From assembly GCA_041725955.1 (NCBI GenBank), contig JBGRQE010000089.1, positions 1 through 11,932 of the forward strand: 11,932 bases of DNA. Reading direction: 5' to 3'. Made by a program: the position numbers and the translations under genes. Positions 1-8,300 of this stretch are shown piece by piece. This DNA comes from JBGRPZ01 sp041725955. GTDB lineage: Bacteria; Bacteroidota; Bacteroidia; Bacteroidales; JBGRPZ01. The notes beneath the pieces were generated by a model, which was not told where the DNA came from, ran no database searches, and saw only the letters and a list, made by a program, of their open reading frames with translations. Every line of letters starts with the position of its first letter. The stretch's first letter is position 1.

Positions 1-194
1 CTTACCAAAGACTTATATTAAAACCCCAATTAGATTAAAATATTTCTTTTTACTGTTTTTATTTTTATTCACTCTAAATAAAGCCATAATCAAAGATTAA
101 CTAACCCTCCAAAACGCCCTATTAACAAAGAGAAAACACAAATTACGGTTCGAAATATAAAAACCTTAAATTAAGTTAAGTAGAAGAATAAAAA

Positions 195-203
195 TAACTT
201 TTG
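195..203 (+). promoter_or_regulatory. Candidate -7 promoter element upstream of the outer-membrane protein gene
   Basis: The sequence TAACTTTTG lies 45 bp before the ATG at 249. It resembles the Bacteroidota -7 consensus TAnnTTTG with one position off (three bases between TA and TTTG). I see no TTG -33 element at the expected 19-21 bp upstream, so support is weak. The rest of positions 1-248 is AT-rich and shows no gene. Confidence 0.22.
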
Positions 204-248
204 TGTAACAATTTAAGGTCAAATGGTAATTATATGTAAAAAAGACAT

Positions 249-1088
249 ATGAAGGAAATACTCAACTTCTCCTTTTTCATCTTCACATTTCTTATTTTGC
301 AGACTAATCTTTTTGCCCAATCAATCGAAAATTATAGAGTGAATACCATGAGCTTAAATCAAAGTTCTATTGCAAACAACACCTATATTGATATAAACCT
401 TAACCCTGCAAGTTTATCATATTTACAATCTACAGAAATCTATGGCAATATTCAGCGGAAATTTAATATAACAAAACTAAATGTTAACACTCTTGGAATC
501 CTTATAAAAACTCCACTGGGAAACATGGGTATTCAATACAATAACTTTGGATTTGCTAATTATATTCAACATATTTATCAACTCTCATTTGCCAGAAAAT
601 TAAGCAAAGCATGGTGCATGGGCTTGAGTGCTTCGATGATTTGCCGAAAGCTGCCCGAACCTTATATTCAAGATTATAATTTAATGATTGACCTGGGAAG
701 CATAATAAAACTAGGTAAAAAAGTAAATGCTGGCATAAGCTATAGCTATATAGCTGCTCTATCATCAAATAAAACTACTTATTTCGGAAATGCTAAACTA
801 GGGATTTCATGGAAAATGCTTCCTTCTTCATCTCTTTATATGGGAATAATCAGTCGTGAATCAACAGTTATGAATCTTAACTTTGGCTATGAACAAAGTA
901 TAACATCCTTTGGCAAACTATTCTTTGGCCTTGGATTCTTCCCTGAATCTATTTCTGGTGGATTTCAGCTTGTATATAAACATATTGCTTTCTATTTTTC
1001 TGCCTATTGGCAAAAAGAGCTTAACTATACACCATCCGTAGGATCATCATATATTTTCAAGCCCTCTTTACTTCATCAACAGCATTAG
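249..1088 (+). CDS. Probable outer-membrane beta-barrel protein (PorV/PorP-like appearance), function unknown
   Basis: This 279-residue protein begins with a clear signal peptide: a short charged start (MKEILN), a hydrophobic core over residues 7-18, and a likely cut after A23 in 'LFAQ', a common Bacteroidota arrangement. The mature part lacks further membrane helices. It is full of alternating polar/aromatic stretches with glycines (for example around residues 80-105, 155-170 and 220-250), as in outer-membrane beta barrels. An 'LNPASLSYL' motif (about residues 51-59) near the mature N-terminus resembles the NPA motif of PorV/FadL-like barrels and of proteins in type IX secretion clusters. 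I cannot place it firmly in a named family. It is 31 bp upstream of the HhH/barrel gene on the same strand, so the two are probably co-transcribed and may act together at the outer membrane. The ATG was chosen because it directly precedes the signal peptide. Confidence 0.75.
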   Translation: MKEILNFSFFIFTFLILQTNLFAQSIENYRVNTMSLNQSSIANNTYIDINLNPASLSYLQSTEIYGNIQRKFNITKLNVNTLGILIKTPLGNMGIQYNNFGFANYIQHIYQLSFARKLSKAWCMGLSASMICRKLPEPYIQDYNLMIDLGSIIKLGKKVNAGISYSYIAALSSNKTTYFGNAKLGISWKMLPSSSLYMGIISRESTVMNLNFGYEQSITSFGKLFFGLGFFPESISGGFQLVYKHIAFYFSAYWQKELNYTPSVGSSYIFKPSLLHQQH

Positions 1089-1119
1089 AAACAAACCAGT
1101 TCAATACATCTATTCTTAT

Positions 1120-3135
1120 ATGTACAGACTTATTCTTGTTCTCTTTTTCAGTTTTAATCTAAGTGTGCTTCTTGCTCAGAATGATAATATAGACTTGTTT
1201 CCAATGAATGATATAGAGCTACAAAATTCACAAGCTATTTTTGAGCAAAATCAACAAATTGTCGATGAACTTACCAATAATCCTGTAAACATAAATTCAC
1301 AAGATATATCAAGGCTTTATGATTATGGATTTATAAGTTTACAAGACTATAAAGCCATAAAATCATATATCATTGCTTATGGTAGAATAAAATCCATTCC
1401 TGAATTATATCTAATCAAAGGTTTAAACAAGAAAACATCTGACAGAATAAAGAATTATCTAGATTTTAATGCACACCCTCAGAGGAAATATAATATTAAA
1501 GAACTCTGGAAAAGGGGAAGACACAAACTACTGTTTAGGCTTAAACCTGACTTAAAGCATAAGGAAAACTATAGATCATATAAGAAATCAGAGGCATATT
1601 TAGGATCTCCATTATATATGGGAGTAAAATATAGATTCAATAGTAGCAAAAGAATAGCCTTTGGATTTACAATAGAAAAAGATGCAGGAGAAATTCTAAT
1701 TAAACAAAGATATCTGGAAGACAAAACTCCCCCCCTACAATTGAAAAAAGGTTTTGATCTATTTAAAGGATTTGTTCAACTTAATGGAAATCGAATATTC
1801 AGACAACTAATAATAGGAAATTACAGTTTAAACTGGGGAGTGGGACTGCATACAGGCAAGGGATTTGCATCAAGTAAAAGTCATATACTCACCGGACCAC
1901 TACTTAAAGGTTTTGGTTTACGACCAGAATCGGGCTTCTACGAATCGTCAACTTTAAATGGAGTTGCATCTTCATTTAAATGGAAACGTTTTAAATCGCA
2001 CCTATTCTATTCAAACAATCATGAAGATGCAAGTACATATTATAATAAGGACATACGCTTTTTTAATACCATAAGCAAGTCAGGATATCACAGGAAACAA
2101 AGTGAAATATCCAATAAAAACACGCTTCAACTTAATGTTTACGGAGGTCGTTTATCATACGAAACAGAAAGCTTTATTGTAGGAAACACCTACTCCATAA
2201 GCAAGACAAATATCCATAAACATTATTTCTCTGATTGTTTGAATGCAAAACATATATACTTCGATAAAATACAGAATTATAGCGTAGATTTTTTATTTCA
2301 GCATAATAGTCACAACATTAAAGGAGAATTTACAATAAATTCGATACGAGGCTGCGCTTTCTTTATAGCCCATAATATGATAATAAATAAGCATTTGAAG
2401 ATTCAACAAAGCATTCGAAGATATAACGAGAATAATTATAGCTATTTAGGAAAAGGGCCTTCTGCATTTTACAAAGCATCTAATGAGGTAGCTTATTCAT
2501 TGTTTATGGATATTCAGCTTACCGATGATTTAAATATAAACCTATTGAACGATTTTTACTATACTCCAAAACCCTTGGCTGAAATCTATGATAAGCGATA
2601 TGGCAGAGAAAGTGTTTTACGAATCAAATACAACATAAGTCGAACTCAATCTGTAATTGCATCTATAAAATATAGAAATCAAAACAAAAAGCAGAATACT
2701 GAACAATTCAAAGAATACCTTTTGGCTTACCAAGCTAAATATTCAATGCAAGTTAAAATCCAAAAGGAACTTACAGATCAATGGAATAGTCAGATGTGGA
2801 TAAATTCAAATTACTATTCTATAAACGAAAACGGACTTGCTATGGGATTAAATCTAAAATATACAAATCCAACAAAAAAATTCACATTAAACTTATCTCA
2901 TTTCTATTTCAACAGCAGTTCGTCCTCTCTTGCTATATATTATTATCGTCCTGGATTAAGTCAATCCTTTAATTTTATGAGTCAATATGGAAAAGGATAT
3001 CAATATAACTCAAGCATAGGATGGAAAGTAACAAAACATATTAAATTCGAAAGCTTGATAGGTGCGTGTTTTACAGAATCTAATAAATATAATATGACAA
3101 ATGAAGTTCAATTACAGATAAAACTCAGGCTATAA
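1120..3135 (+). CDS. Secreted helix-hairpin-helix (ComEA-like) protein with predicted C-terminal outer-membrane barrel
   Basis: The 671-residue protein starts with a signal peptide (residues 1-19, hydrophobic core LILVLFFSFNLSVLL, cut before Q20 in 'LLAQ'). Residues about 54-116 form a tandem helix-hairpin-helix segment: 'NPVNINSQDISRLYDYGF', then 'YGRIKSIPELYLIKGLNK', then 'DRIKNYL'. This pattern is typical of ComEA-type HhH_3 domains, including the small-residue turn and the 'L..IKGL' second hairpin. From about residue 130 to the end, the sequence is rich in aromatic and polar alternation, consistent with a large outer-membrane beta barrel; the protein ends in 'VQLQIKLRL', which looks like a final strand. 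Proteins with this HhH-plus-barrel layout are common in Bacteroidota, but their job is not established. ComEA in competent bacteria binds incoming DNA, so DNA binding at the cell surface is one possibility. The HhH could equally be a protein-interaction module. A strong terminator follows directly. Confidence 0.82.
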   Translation: MYRLILVLFFSFNLSVLLAQNDNIDLFPMNDIELQNSQAIFEQNQQIVDELTNNPVNINSQDISRLYDYGFISLQDYKAIKSYIIAYGRIKSIPELYLIKGLNKKTSDRIKNYLDFNAHPQRKYNIKELWKRGRHKLLFRLKPDLKHKENYRSYKKSEAYLGSPLYMGVKYRFNSSKRIAFGFTIEKDAGEILIKQRYLEDKTPPLQLKKGFDLFKGFVQLNGNRIFRQLIIGNYSLNWGVGLHTGKGFASSKSHILTGPLLKGFGLRPESGFYESSTLNGVASSFKWKRFKSHLFYSNNHEDASTYYNKDIRFFNTISKSGYHRKQSEISNKNTLQLNVYGGRLSYETESFIVGNTYSISKTNIHKHYFSDCLNAKHIYFDKIQNYSVDFLFQHNSHNIKGEFTINSIRGCAFFIAHNMIINKHLKIQQSIRRYNENNYSYLGKGPSAFYKASNEVAYSLFMDIQLTDDLNINLLNDFYYTPKPLAEIYDKRYGRESVLRIKYNISRTQSVIASIKYRNQNKKQNTEQFKEYLLAYQAKYSMQVKIQKELTDQWNSQMWINSNYYSINENGLAMGLNLKYTNPTKKFTLNLSHFYFNSSSSSLAIYYYRPGLSQSFNFMSQYGKGYQYNSSIGWKVTKHIKFESLIGACFTESNKYNMTNEVQLQIKLRL

Positions 3136-3193
3136 AAAAACCAAAGCTATAAGGGTGAAATTGAGTAGTAATCCTTATAGCCTTGGTTTTATT
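3136..3193 (+). terminator. Rho-independent terminator, probably bidirectional
   Basis: An 18-bp stem pairs AAAACCAAAGCTATAAGG (3137-3154) with CCTTATAGCCTTGGTTTT (3173-3190), with one wobble pair and an 18-base loop. It begins immediately after the stop codon at 3135. The A-run on the left and T-run on the right allow it to work in both directions, which suits its position between the converging HhH gene (+) and DUF58 gene (-). The 200 bp between it and 3392 show no gene. Confidence 0.85.
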
Positions 3194-3391
3194 AAAACTT
3201 ATTGTCGTACTGACAAACTTTCGCAAAATAAATTAAACGGAATAGTCTATCTGCATGTAAACAAACTATACCCATTCTTTAAAATCGAGTTATAAAATAT
3301 GACATTTACTGAACCCAATATAAGAATTTTTTTGCAATCTATCTTAACTTCTTTCAAAAAGAGATTAATATTTTCATATATAGTTTCATGA

Positions 3392-4327
3392 CTAGTATAG
3401 CTTTTGACGCTTTAACAAATAGTTTAACAGCACTTTATCAAACCCATATTTTAAATCCGCATTTACATAATCAATTTTATATTGATAACATTTTTCTTTC
3501 AATTTTTTGAAGAAAGAGTTAGTACTAGCTTCATAACTCTCTCTAATCTCAGCCGGATTAAGTTTTATCTCCTCCCCACTCTCCATATCTACAAATCTAT
3601 AAGGGCGATTTGGGTAATTTAGCTTCAGCTCTCGGTCAACATCAGTGACATGAAATAGAACTACCTCATGCTTATTATGTTTCAAATGCTGAAGAGCTGT
3701 AAACATTTGTTCTTGCTTTGAAGGATCTTCAAACATATCTGAGAAAACAAGAATCAGAGACCGTTTATGTATAGTTTCGGCAATTTGATGTAAACATTCT
3801 GCTGCCGAAGTGTTTATATTTTGAATCTTATCTTTTTTATTCAGCAGAGACTCCAGTTCGTGTGTTAAAAAAGAGTGATGCGAAGTACTGGATTTAACAG
3901 GAGTACTTAATGTTACTTTATCAGAAAAAAGGCTAAGTCCTACAGCATCACGCTGTTTCTTCATCAATTGCATTATAGAAGCAGCCGAAAACACCGAAAA
4001 CCCAATCTTATTCAGATTATCAATTCCTGGATTATTTATGGAAGGGAAATACATAGAAGACGAACAATCGATTACAATTTGACATCTAAGGTTGGTTTCT
4101 TCTTCAAATCGCTTTACAAAAAGCTTATCTGTTTTGCCAAAGACTTTCCAATCTATATTTCTTGTCGATTCGCCCGGATTATATAATCTATGCTCAGCAA
4201 ATTCAACTGAAAACCCATGATAGGGACTTTTATGTAATCCTGTCACAAACCCTTCAACGACCTGTCGCGCAATAAACTCAATTTGACCAAATCGGAATAA
4301 ATTCTCTTCTGTTATTTTAAGCCCCAC
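3392..4327 (-). CDS. DUF58 family protein with von Willebrand factor A-like fold
   Basis: This 311-residue protein carries the DUF58 signature over residues about 38-77: 'HGFSVEFAEHRLYNPGES', then 'RNIDWKVFGKTDKLFVKRFEEE'. A vWA-like domain follows. Its DxSxS metal-site motif is intact (D87-C-S89-S-S91-M), and a later 'LILVFSDMFED' strand sits at about 191-201. No membrane helix or signal peptide is seen, so it should be cytoplasmic. DUF58 proteins usually accompany MoxR-type AAA ATPases and Bat-like vWA membrane proteins and are thought to assist assembly or activation of other proteins; no MoxR gene is visible here. The start is GTG. The codon just before it is an in-frame stop, so no longer start is possible, and the thioredoxin-like gene stops only 4 bp upstream. 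Translation of the two is therefore probably coupled. Confidence 0.9.
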   Translation of the reverse strand: MGLKITEENLFRFGQIEFIARQVVEGFVTGLHKSPYHGFSVEFAEHRLYNPGESTRNIDWKVFGKTDKLFVKRFEEETNLRCQIVIDCSSSMYFPSINNPGIDNLNKIGFSVFSAASIMQLMKKQRDAVGLSLFSDKVTLSTPVKSSTSHHSFLTHELESLLNKKDKIQNINTSAAECLHQIAETIHKRSLILVFSDMFEDPSKQEQMFTALQHLKHNKHEVVLFHVTDVDRELKLNYPNRPYRFVDMESGEEIKLNPAEIRESYEASTNSFFKKLKEKCYQYKIDYVNADLKYGFDKVLLNYLLKRQKLY

Positions 4328-4331
4328 TTAT

Positions 4332-4613
4332 TTATATTTTTTTATTCAGTAAATATATATCCAATTGCCGAACAAGGTTTTCTTTTGATATCATGCCAAT
4401 ATGACGGAACACTTCTTTATCCTTAATTTTATAGACCAAAGCGGGTATCATTTGGAAATACGCCTTTTCACCTTTCACCTTCTCAATATCCAATTTCTGG
4501 AAACAAACTTCCTTATTATATTCTTTTTCAACTTCATCGAATATTGAAGAAACTACACAGCTGGTAGTATCCCAATTTGCATGTATCAATACTATTTCCT
4601 TATTCTTATCCAT
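4332..4613 (-). CDS. Thioredoxin-fold protein lacking the CxxC active site
   Basis: This 93-residue protein aligns without gaps around the active site of the thioredoxin encoded just upstream. 'IVLIHANW' matches the first strand, 'FDEVEKEY' matches helix 1 ('IDELHSEY'), 'KLDIEK' matches 'KVNVDE', 'MIPALVYKIKDKEV' carries the cis-proline (P57) of 'NIPTILFFKNGEI', and 'ISKENLVRQL' matches the last helix. Where the canonical protein has W-C-G-P-C, this one has W14-D-T-T-S, with a cysteine (C19) one residue later. Neither redox cysteine is therefore in place, and disulfide exchange by the standard mechanism is unlikely. The fold looks complete, so it is not an obvious pseudogene; a binding or scaffold role is plausible. 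It precedes DUF58 by 4 bp and is separated from trx by a terminator. Confidence 0.82.
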   Translation of the reverse strand: MDKNKEIVLIHANWDTTSCVVSSIFDEVEKEYNKEVCFQKLDIEKVKGEKAYFQMIPALVYKIKDKEVFRHIGMISKENLVRQLDIYLLNKKI

Positions 4614-4696
4614 TCGATTTTAGATTAGTTAGACATATTTTCTTTTCGGAATGTCAAATTTACGGAAAGGAGCAATGGATTCAAAGTAACTATATA

Positions 4697-4727
4697 CAAA
4701 AAGCTGCCCAATACGAGCAGCTTTGTA
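4697..4727 (-). terminator. Rho-independent terminator after thioredoxin
   Basis: The inverted repeat AAAGCTGC (4700-4707) / GCAGCTTT (4717-4724) has a 9-base loop. Read on the minus strand it is followed by a run of T residues. It lies about 30 bp past the thioredoxin stop codon and before the thioredoxin-like gene, so at least part of trx transcription should end here. Confidence 0.75.
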
Positions 4728-4757
4728 TTTAATTTCTTTTAAGCTTAAGATTAGTGC

Positions 4758-5075
4758 TTATAGAAGGGCTTCTAATTTGCTTACAAGCATTTGCTTTGCA
4801 ACTGCACCAACTTGCTTATCTACAATCTCACCATTCTTGAAGAAAAGAATAGTAGGGATATTACGAATACCAAACTTGCCAGCTACTCCTGGATTTTCGT
4901 CAACATTAACTTTACCAATCAGAGCTTTACCATCATACTCACTATGTAACTCATCGATGATTGGACCAATCATTCTACATGGTCCACACCACTCAGCCCA
5001 GAAGTCAAGTACTACAGGTTTATCTGAATTTAGAACTAGCTCCTCAAAATTGCTATCTTTAATTTCTACTGCCAT
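4758..5075 (-). CDS. trxA: Thioredoxin
   Basis: A complete 105-residue thioredoxin of normal length. The active site is W29-C30-G-P-C33, preceded by 'VVLDFWAEW' with the buried aspartate D24. The cis-proline is P74 in 'IRNIPTILFF', and 'NGEIVDKQVGA' forms the usual late strand and turn. It has no signal peptide, so it is cytoplasmic. There it reduces protein disulfides (for example in ribonucleotide reductase and peroxiredoxins) and is itself recycled by thioredoxin reductase, which is not in this window. It lies 225 bp downstream of dnaE on the same strand. A promoter-like pair and a palindrome in that gap suggest it can be transcribed on its own, and a terminator follows. Confidence 0.97.
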   Translation of the reverse strand: MAVEIKDSNFEELVLNSDKPVVLDFWAEWCGPCRMIGPIIDELHSEYDGKALIGKVNVDENPGVAGKFGIRNIPTILFFKNGEIVDKQVGAVAKQMLVSKLEALL

Positions 5076-5116
5076 CTGCGAAAAAATATTAATATGAATA
5101 AATGAATTCGAATTTA

Positions 5117-5146
5117 CAAACTATCAATTTTATGCCAACAAGGCAA
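5117..5146 (-). promoter_or_regulatory. Candidate Bacteroidota-type promoter for thioredoxin
   Basis: On the minus strand, TTG (5146-5144) is followed after 20 bp by TAGTTTG (5123-5117), close to the Bacteroidota -33 TTG / -7 TAnnTTTG arrangement but one base short in the -7 box. It sits about 41 bp upstream of the trxA start. It is a pattern match only. Confidence 0.32.
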
Positions 5147-5168
5147 AAAATATTCCAATTATAATTTA

Positions 5169-5181
5169 TGACATTATGTCA
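5169..5181. promoter_or_regulatory. Perfect 13-bp palindrome upstream of thioredoxin, possible operator
   Basis: TGACAT-T-ATGTCA is a perfect odd-centred palindrome, 23 bp upstream of the candidate -33 element and 94 bp before the trxA start. Its size and position would suit a dimeric regulator. The sequence is AT-rich and one such palindrome can arise by chance, so confidence is low. Confidence 0.22.
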
Positions 5182-5300
5182 AGTCCTACTTAAATAGACA
5201 ACCCAATAGCAACAAAAGTTGCCCGACCCAGTGCCATCAAATTAGGTAATTAGAACGAAAAAAGACATATGTTTGTTTAAACTTTTAATCTATTTAAGTA

Positions 5301-8300
5301 TTAGCTCAGTCTATAACTCATGCAATCAACACTTTCTACATACTGTAAAAATGCTGTTGGGTCTACTCTTCTTGAGCGTGACACCAAACGCAGACTCATA
5401 TTTTGAGATTCATCTTTTACCTTTACATTTAACTTACAATTACCCGGATTCGTCTTTACTACATCGTCGAGTTGCTGTATATACTCCTGATTTAAGTCGG
5501 ATAGATTCATAATCAGAGTAATTTCTTTGGTACGCTTTTCCAATACCTCATCAAGGAAACAGATGCTATTTACCTTTAGCTCCAAATCATCTGGATTATT
5601 GAATCGTGCCCTTACACTGGCAGTTATCATAAGAAATGCCCCTTGTACGTAGTATGGCTGATTCTTTCCATAGTCTTCAGAAAACATCATTAGAGTTATT
5701 CCATCACCAAAGTCTTCCAGAGATAGAGTGCCAAATGGTTTTCCGTTTTTGGTGGTGCGGTGCGCAGCTTGCGTTACAATTCCGGCAAAGGTTATTTGCT
5801 TATTTTTCAATGGATTTAAATCGCCCTTAAGCTCGGATATTGTATGCGTACAAAAACTATTTATAGCAACCTTATGTTCGTCTAGAGGGTGGCCAGAAAT
5901 ATAAAAGCCTGTTACCTCTTTCTCTTGATTGATCTTTTGGATTTTGGTATATGCCTCGCAAATTGGTGCTGGCATTTCGGGAAGATCGACTTCTTGTGAA
6001 TCGCCGAAAAGACTTACTTGCGCTGAGTTCTTCGACTCTTGATATTGATGACCAAACTTTATTATCTTCTCCATAAAGATCGCATCACGTTCACTTTGAC
6101 GGAAGAATAATTGAGCACGATGAATATCATGGAAGTTATCAAATGCTCCGCCCATGGCTAAAGCCTCTAGTCCCTTCTTATTGACGGTGCGAAGACTTAC
6201 ACGTTTAACAACATCATATAAGTTTTTGTATAGGCCATTCTCTTCACGTTCGTGTATCAATTCGTCTACGGCACCATTCCCCAATCCTTTGATTGCGGCC
6301 ATACCGAATCGAATTTCTCCGTTCTTATTTACTGTAAACCTTGAATGACTCTCGTTTACATCGGGACCCAACACTCGAATTCCCATACGCTGACACTCTT
6401 CTATAAAGAATGTAATCTTTTTTATATCATTCAGGTTTCGACTCAATACGGCTGCCATAAACTCGGCAGGATAATGAGCCTTCATATATGCAGTTTGATA
6501 CGAAACGTAGGAATAACATGTTGCATGCGATTTATTGAAAGCATACTTTGCAAAGCTTTCCCAGTCGCCCCATACCTTTTCTACTTTCTTCAGATCGAGA
6601 TTATTCTTCTCGCAACCTTCAACAAACTTCACCTTTAGGTCGTCCATCATGGCTTTTATCTTCTTACCCATTGCTTTACGCAATGAATCGGACTGACCAC
6701 GAGTAAAGTTAGCCATTGTTCTCGACAAGAGCATCACCTGCTCTTGATACACTGTAATACCGTATGTTTCCTTAAGCTGATCTTCCATTATAGGCAAATC
6801 ATACTCAATGGGTTCACGTCCGTGCTTACGGGCAATAAACTGTGGAATATATTCCATTGGTCCCGGACGATACAAGGCATTCATTGCAATTAAATCCTCG
6901 AAACGAGTTGGCTTTAGCTCCTTGAGGTATTTCTTCATTCCATCAGATTCAAACTGGAATAGTCCTGTTGTTTCTCCTTTGGAATATAATTCATATGTGG
7001 TGGCATCATCCAAGGGCACATTCTCGATATCTACATCAACGCCTTTAGACAACTTTACGTTTTCGACAGCATCTTTGATAATAGACAGGGTTTTCAATCC
7101 CAGGAAGTCCATCTTCAGCAGGCCTATATCTTCTACATGTTTACCATCATACTGGGTAACATAAGTCAGTTCCGAATCTTTGGCAGTACTGATGGGAACA
7201 AAGTTCTCCAGATCGTCCTTACCGATAATAATACCACAAGCATGGGTTCCGGTATTACGAACCGAACCTTCGAGCACTTGCGCATATTCCATTACACTAG
7301 ACACTTCGGGTGTTCCATGATCGCGTTCATCGCGAAGCTCTGGAACTTCATCAAATGCTTTGGAAAATGATGTTCCTGGTCTTTCTGGAATTAGCTTTGC
7401 CAAACGATCGGCTTCTGGTAAAGGCAAACGCTGAACACGGGCAACATCACGAATAGCCATCTTCGGAGCCATCTTACCAAAGGTGATAATATGAGCCACG
7501 CGTTTTGCACCATATTTATTTACTACCCATTCCAAAATCTTTCCTCTACCCTCTTCATCGAAGTCGATATCAATATCGGGCATAGAAATACGATCGGGAT
7601 TAAGGAAACGCTCAAACAGCAAGCTATATTCAATTGGGTCAATTTCGGTAATACGCAAACTATAGGCAACGGCAGAACCTGCTGCCGATCCACGACCTGG
7701 TCCAACACTTACACCCATATCTCGTGCAGCTCTTAGGAAATCCCATACAATCAGGAAATAACCTGGGAACCCCATCTTCTTAATGGTTTCAAGCTCAAAA
7801 TCGATACGTTCTACTCTTTCTTCGGTAAGTCCGTCTTCACCCCAACGCATCTTAGCTCCTTCGTATGTTATATGACGTAAATAGTCGTCTTCATCATCAA
7901 AGCCTTCAGGAAGAATAAAGTCGGGCATAATCGGATCAACATCCAATTTAAACGACTCCACCTTATCGACAATTTCTTGTGTTGTAGCAATTGCACGCGG
8001 AAGATCTTTCCACAACTCCTTCATTTCGTCTTGCGTCTTCATCCATTCTTGTTTGGTGTAGCGCATACGATTGGGATCGTCGAGATCTTTACTTGTCGAC
8101 AAGCAGATCAAACGATCGTGAGCCTCTGCATCTTCAGCATTAATAAAGTGAACATCGTTGGTAGCAACATATTTGATACCTGTTTGCTGCGATATCTTTA
8201 ATATCTCGCGGTTTACAAACACCTGATCGTCGTAAACCTTTTTATCCATTTCTGGGTCACCACTTGGGTGGCGTTGCATTTCGAGATAAAAGTCGTCGCC

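Noticed and set aside
238..251. 14-bp match AAAAAAGACATATG here and at 5258-5271 as a shared regulatory site
   Set aside because: It is short and A-rich, and the second copy does not precede a gene on the same strand; chance is likely.
5209..5222. Hairpin GCAAC-AAAA-GTTGC after dnaE as a terminator
   Set aside because: The stem is only 5 bp and no T-run follows on the minus strand.
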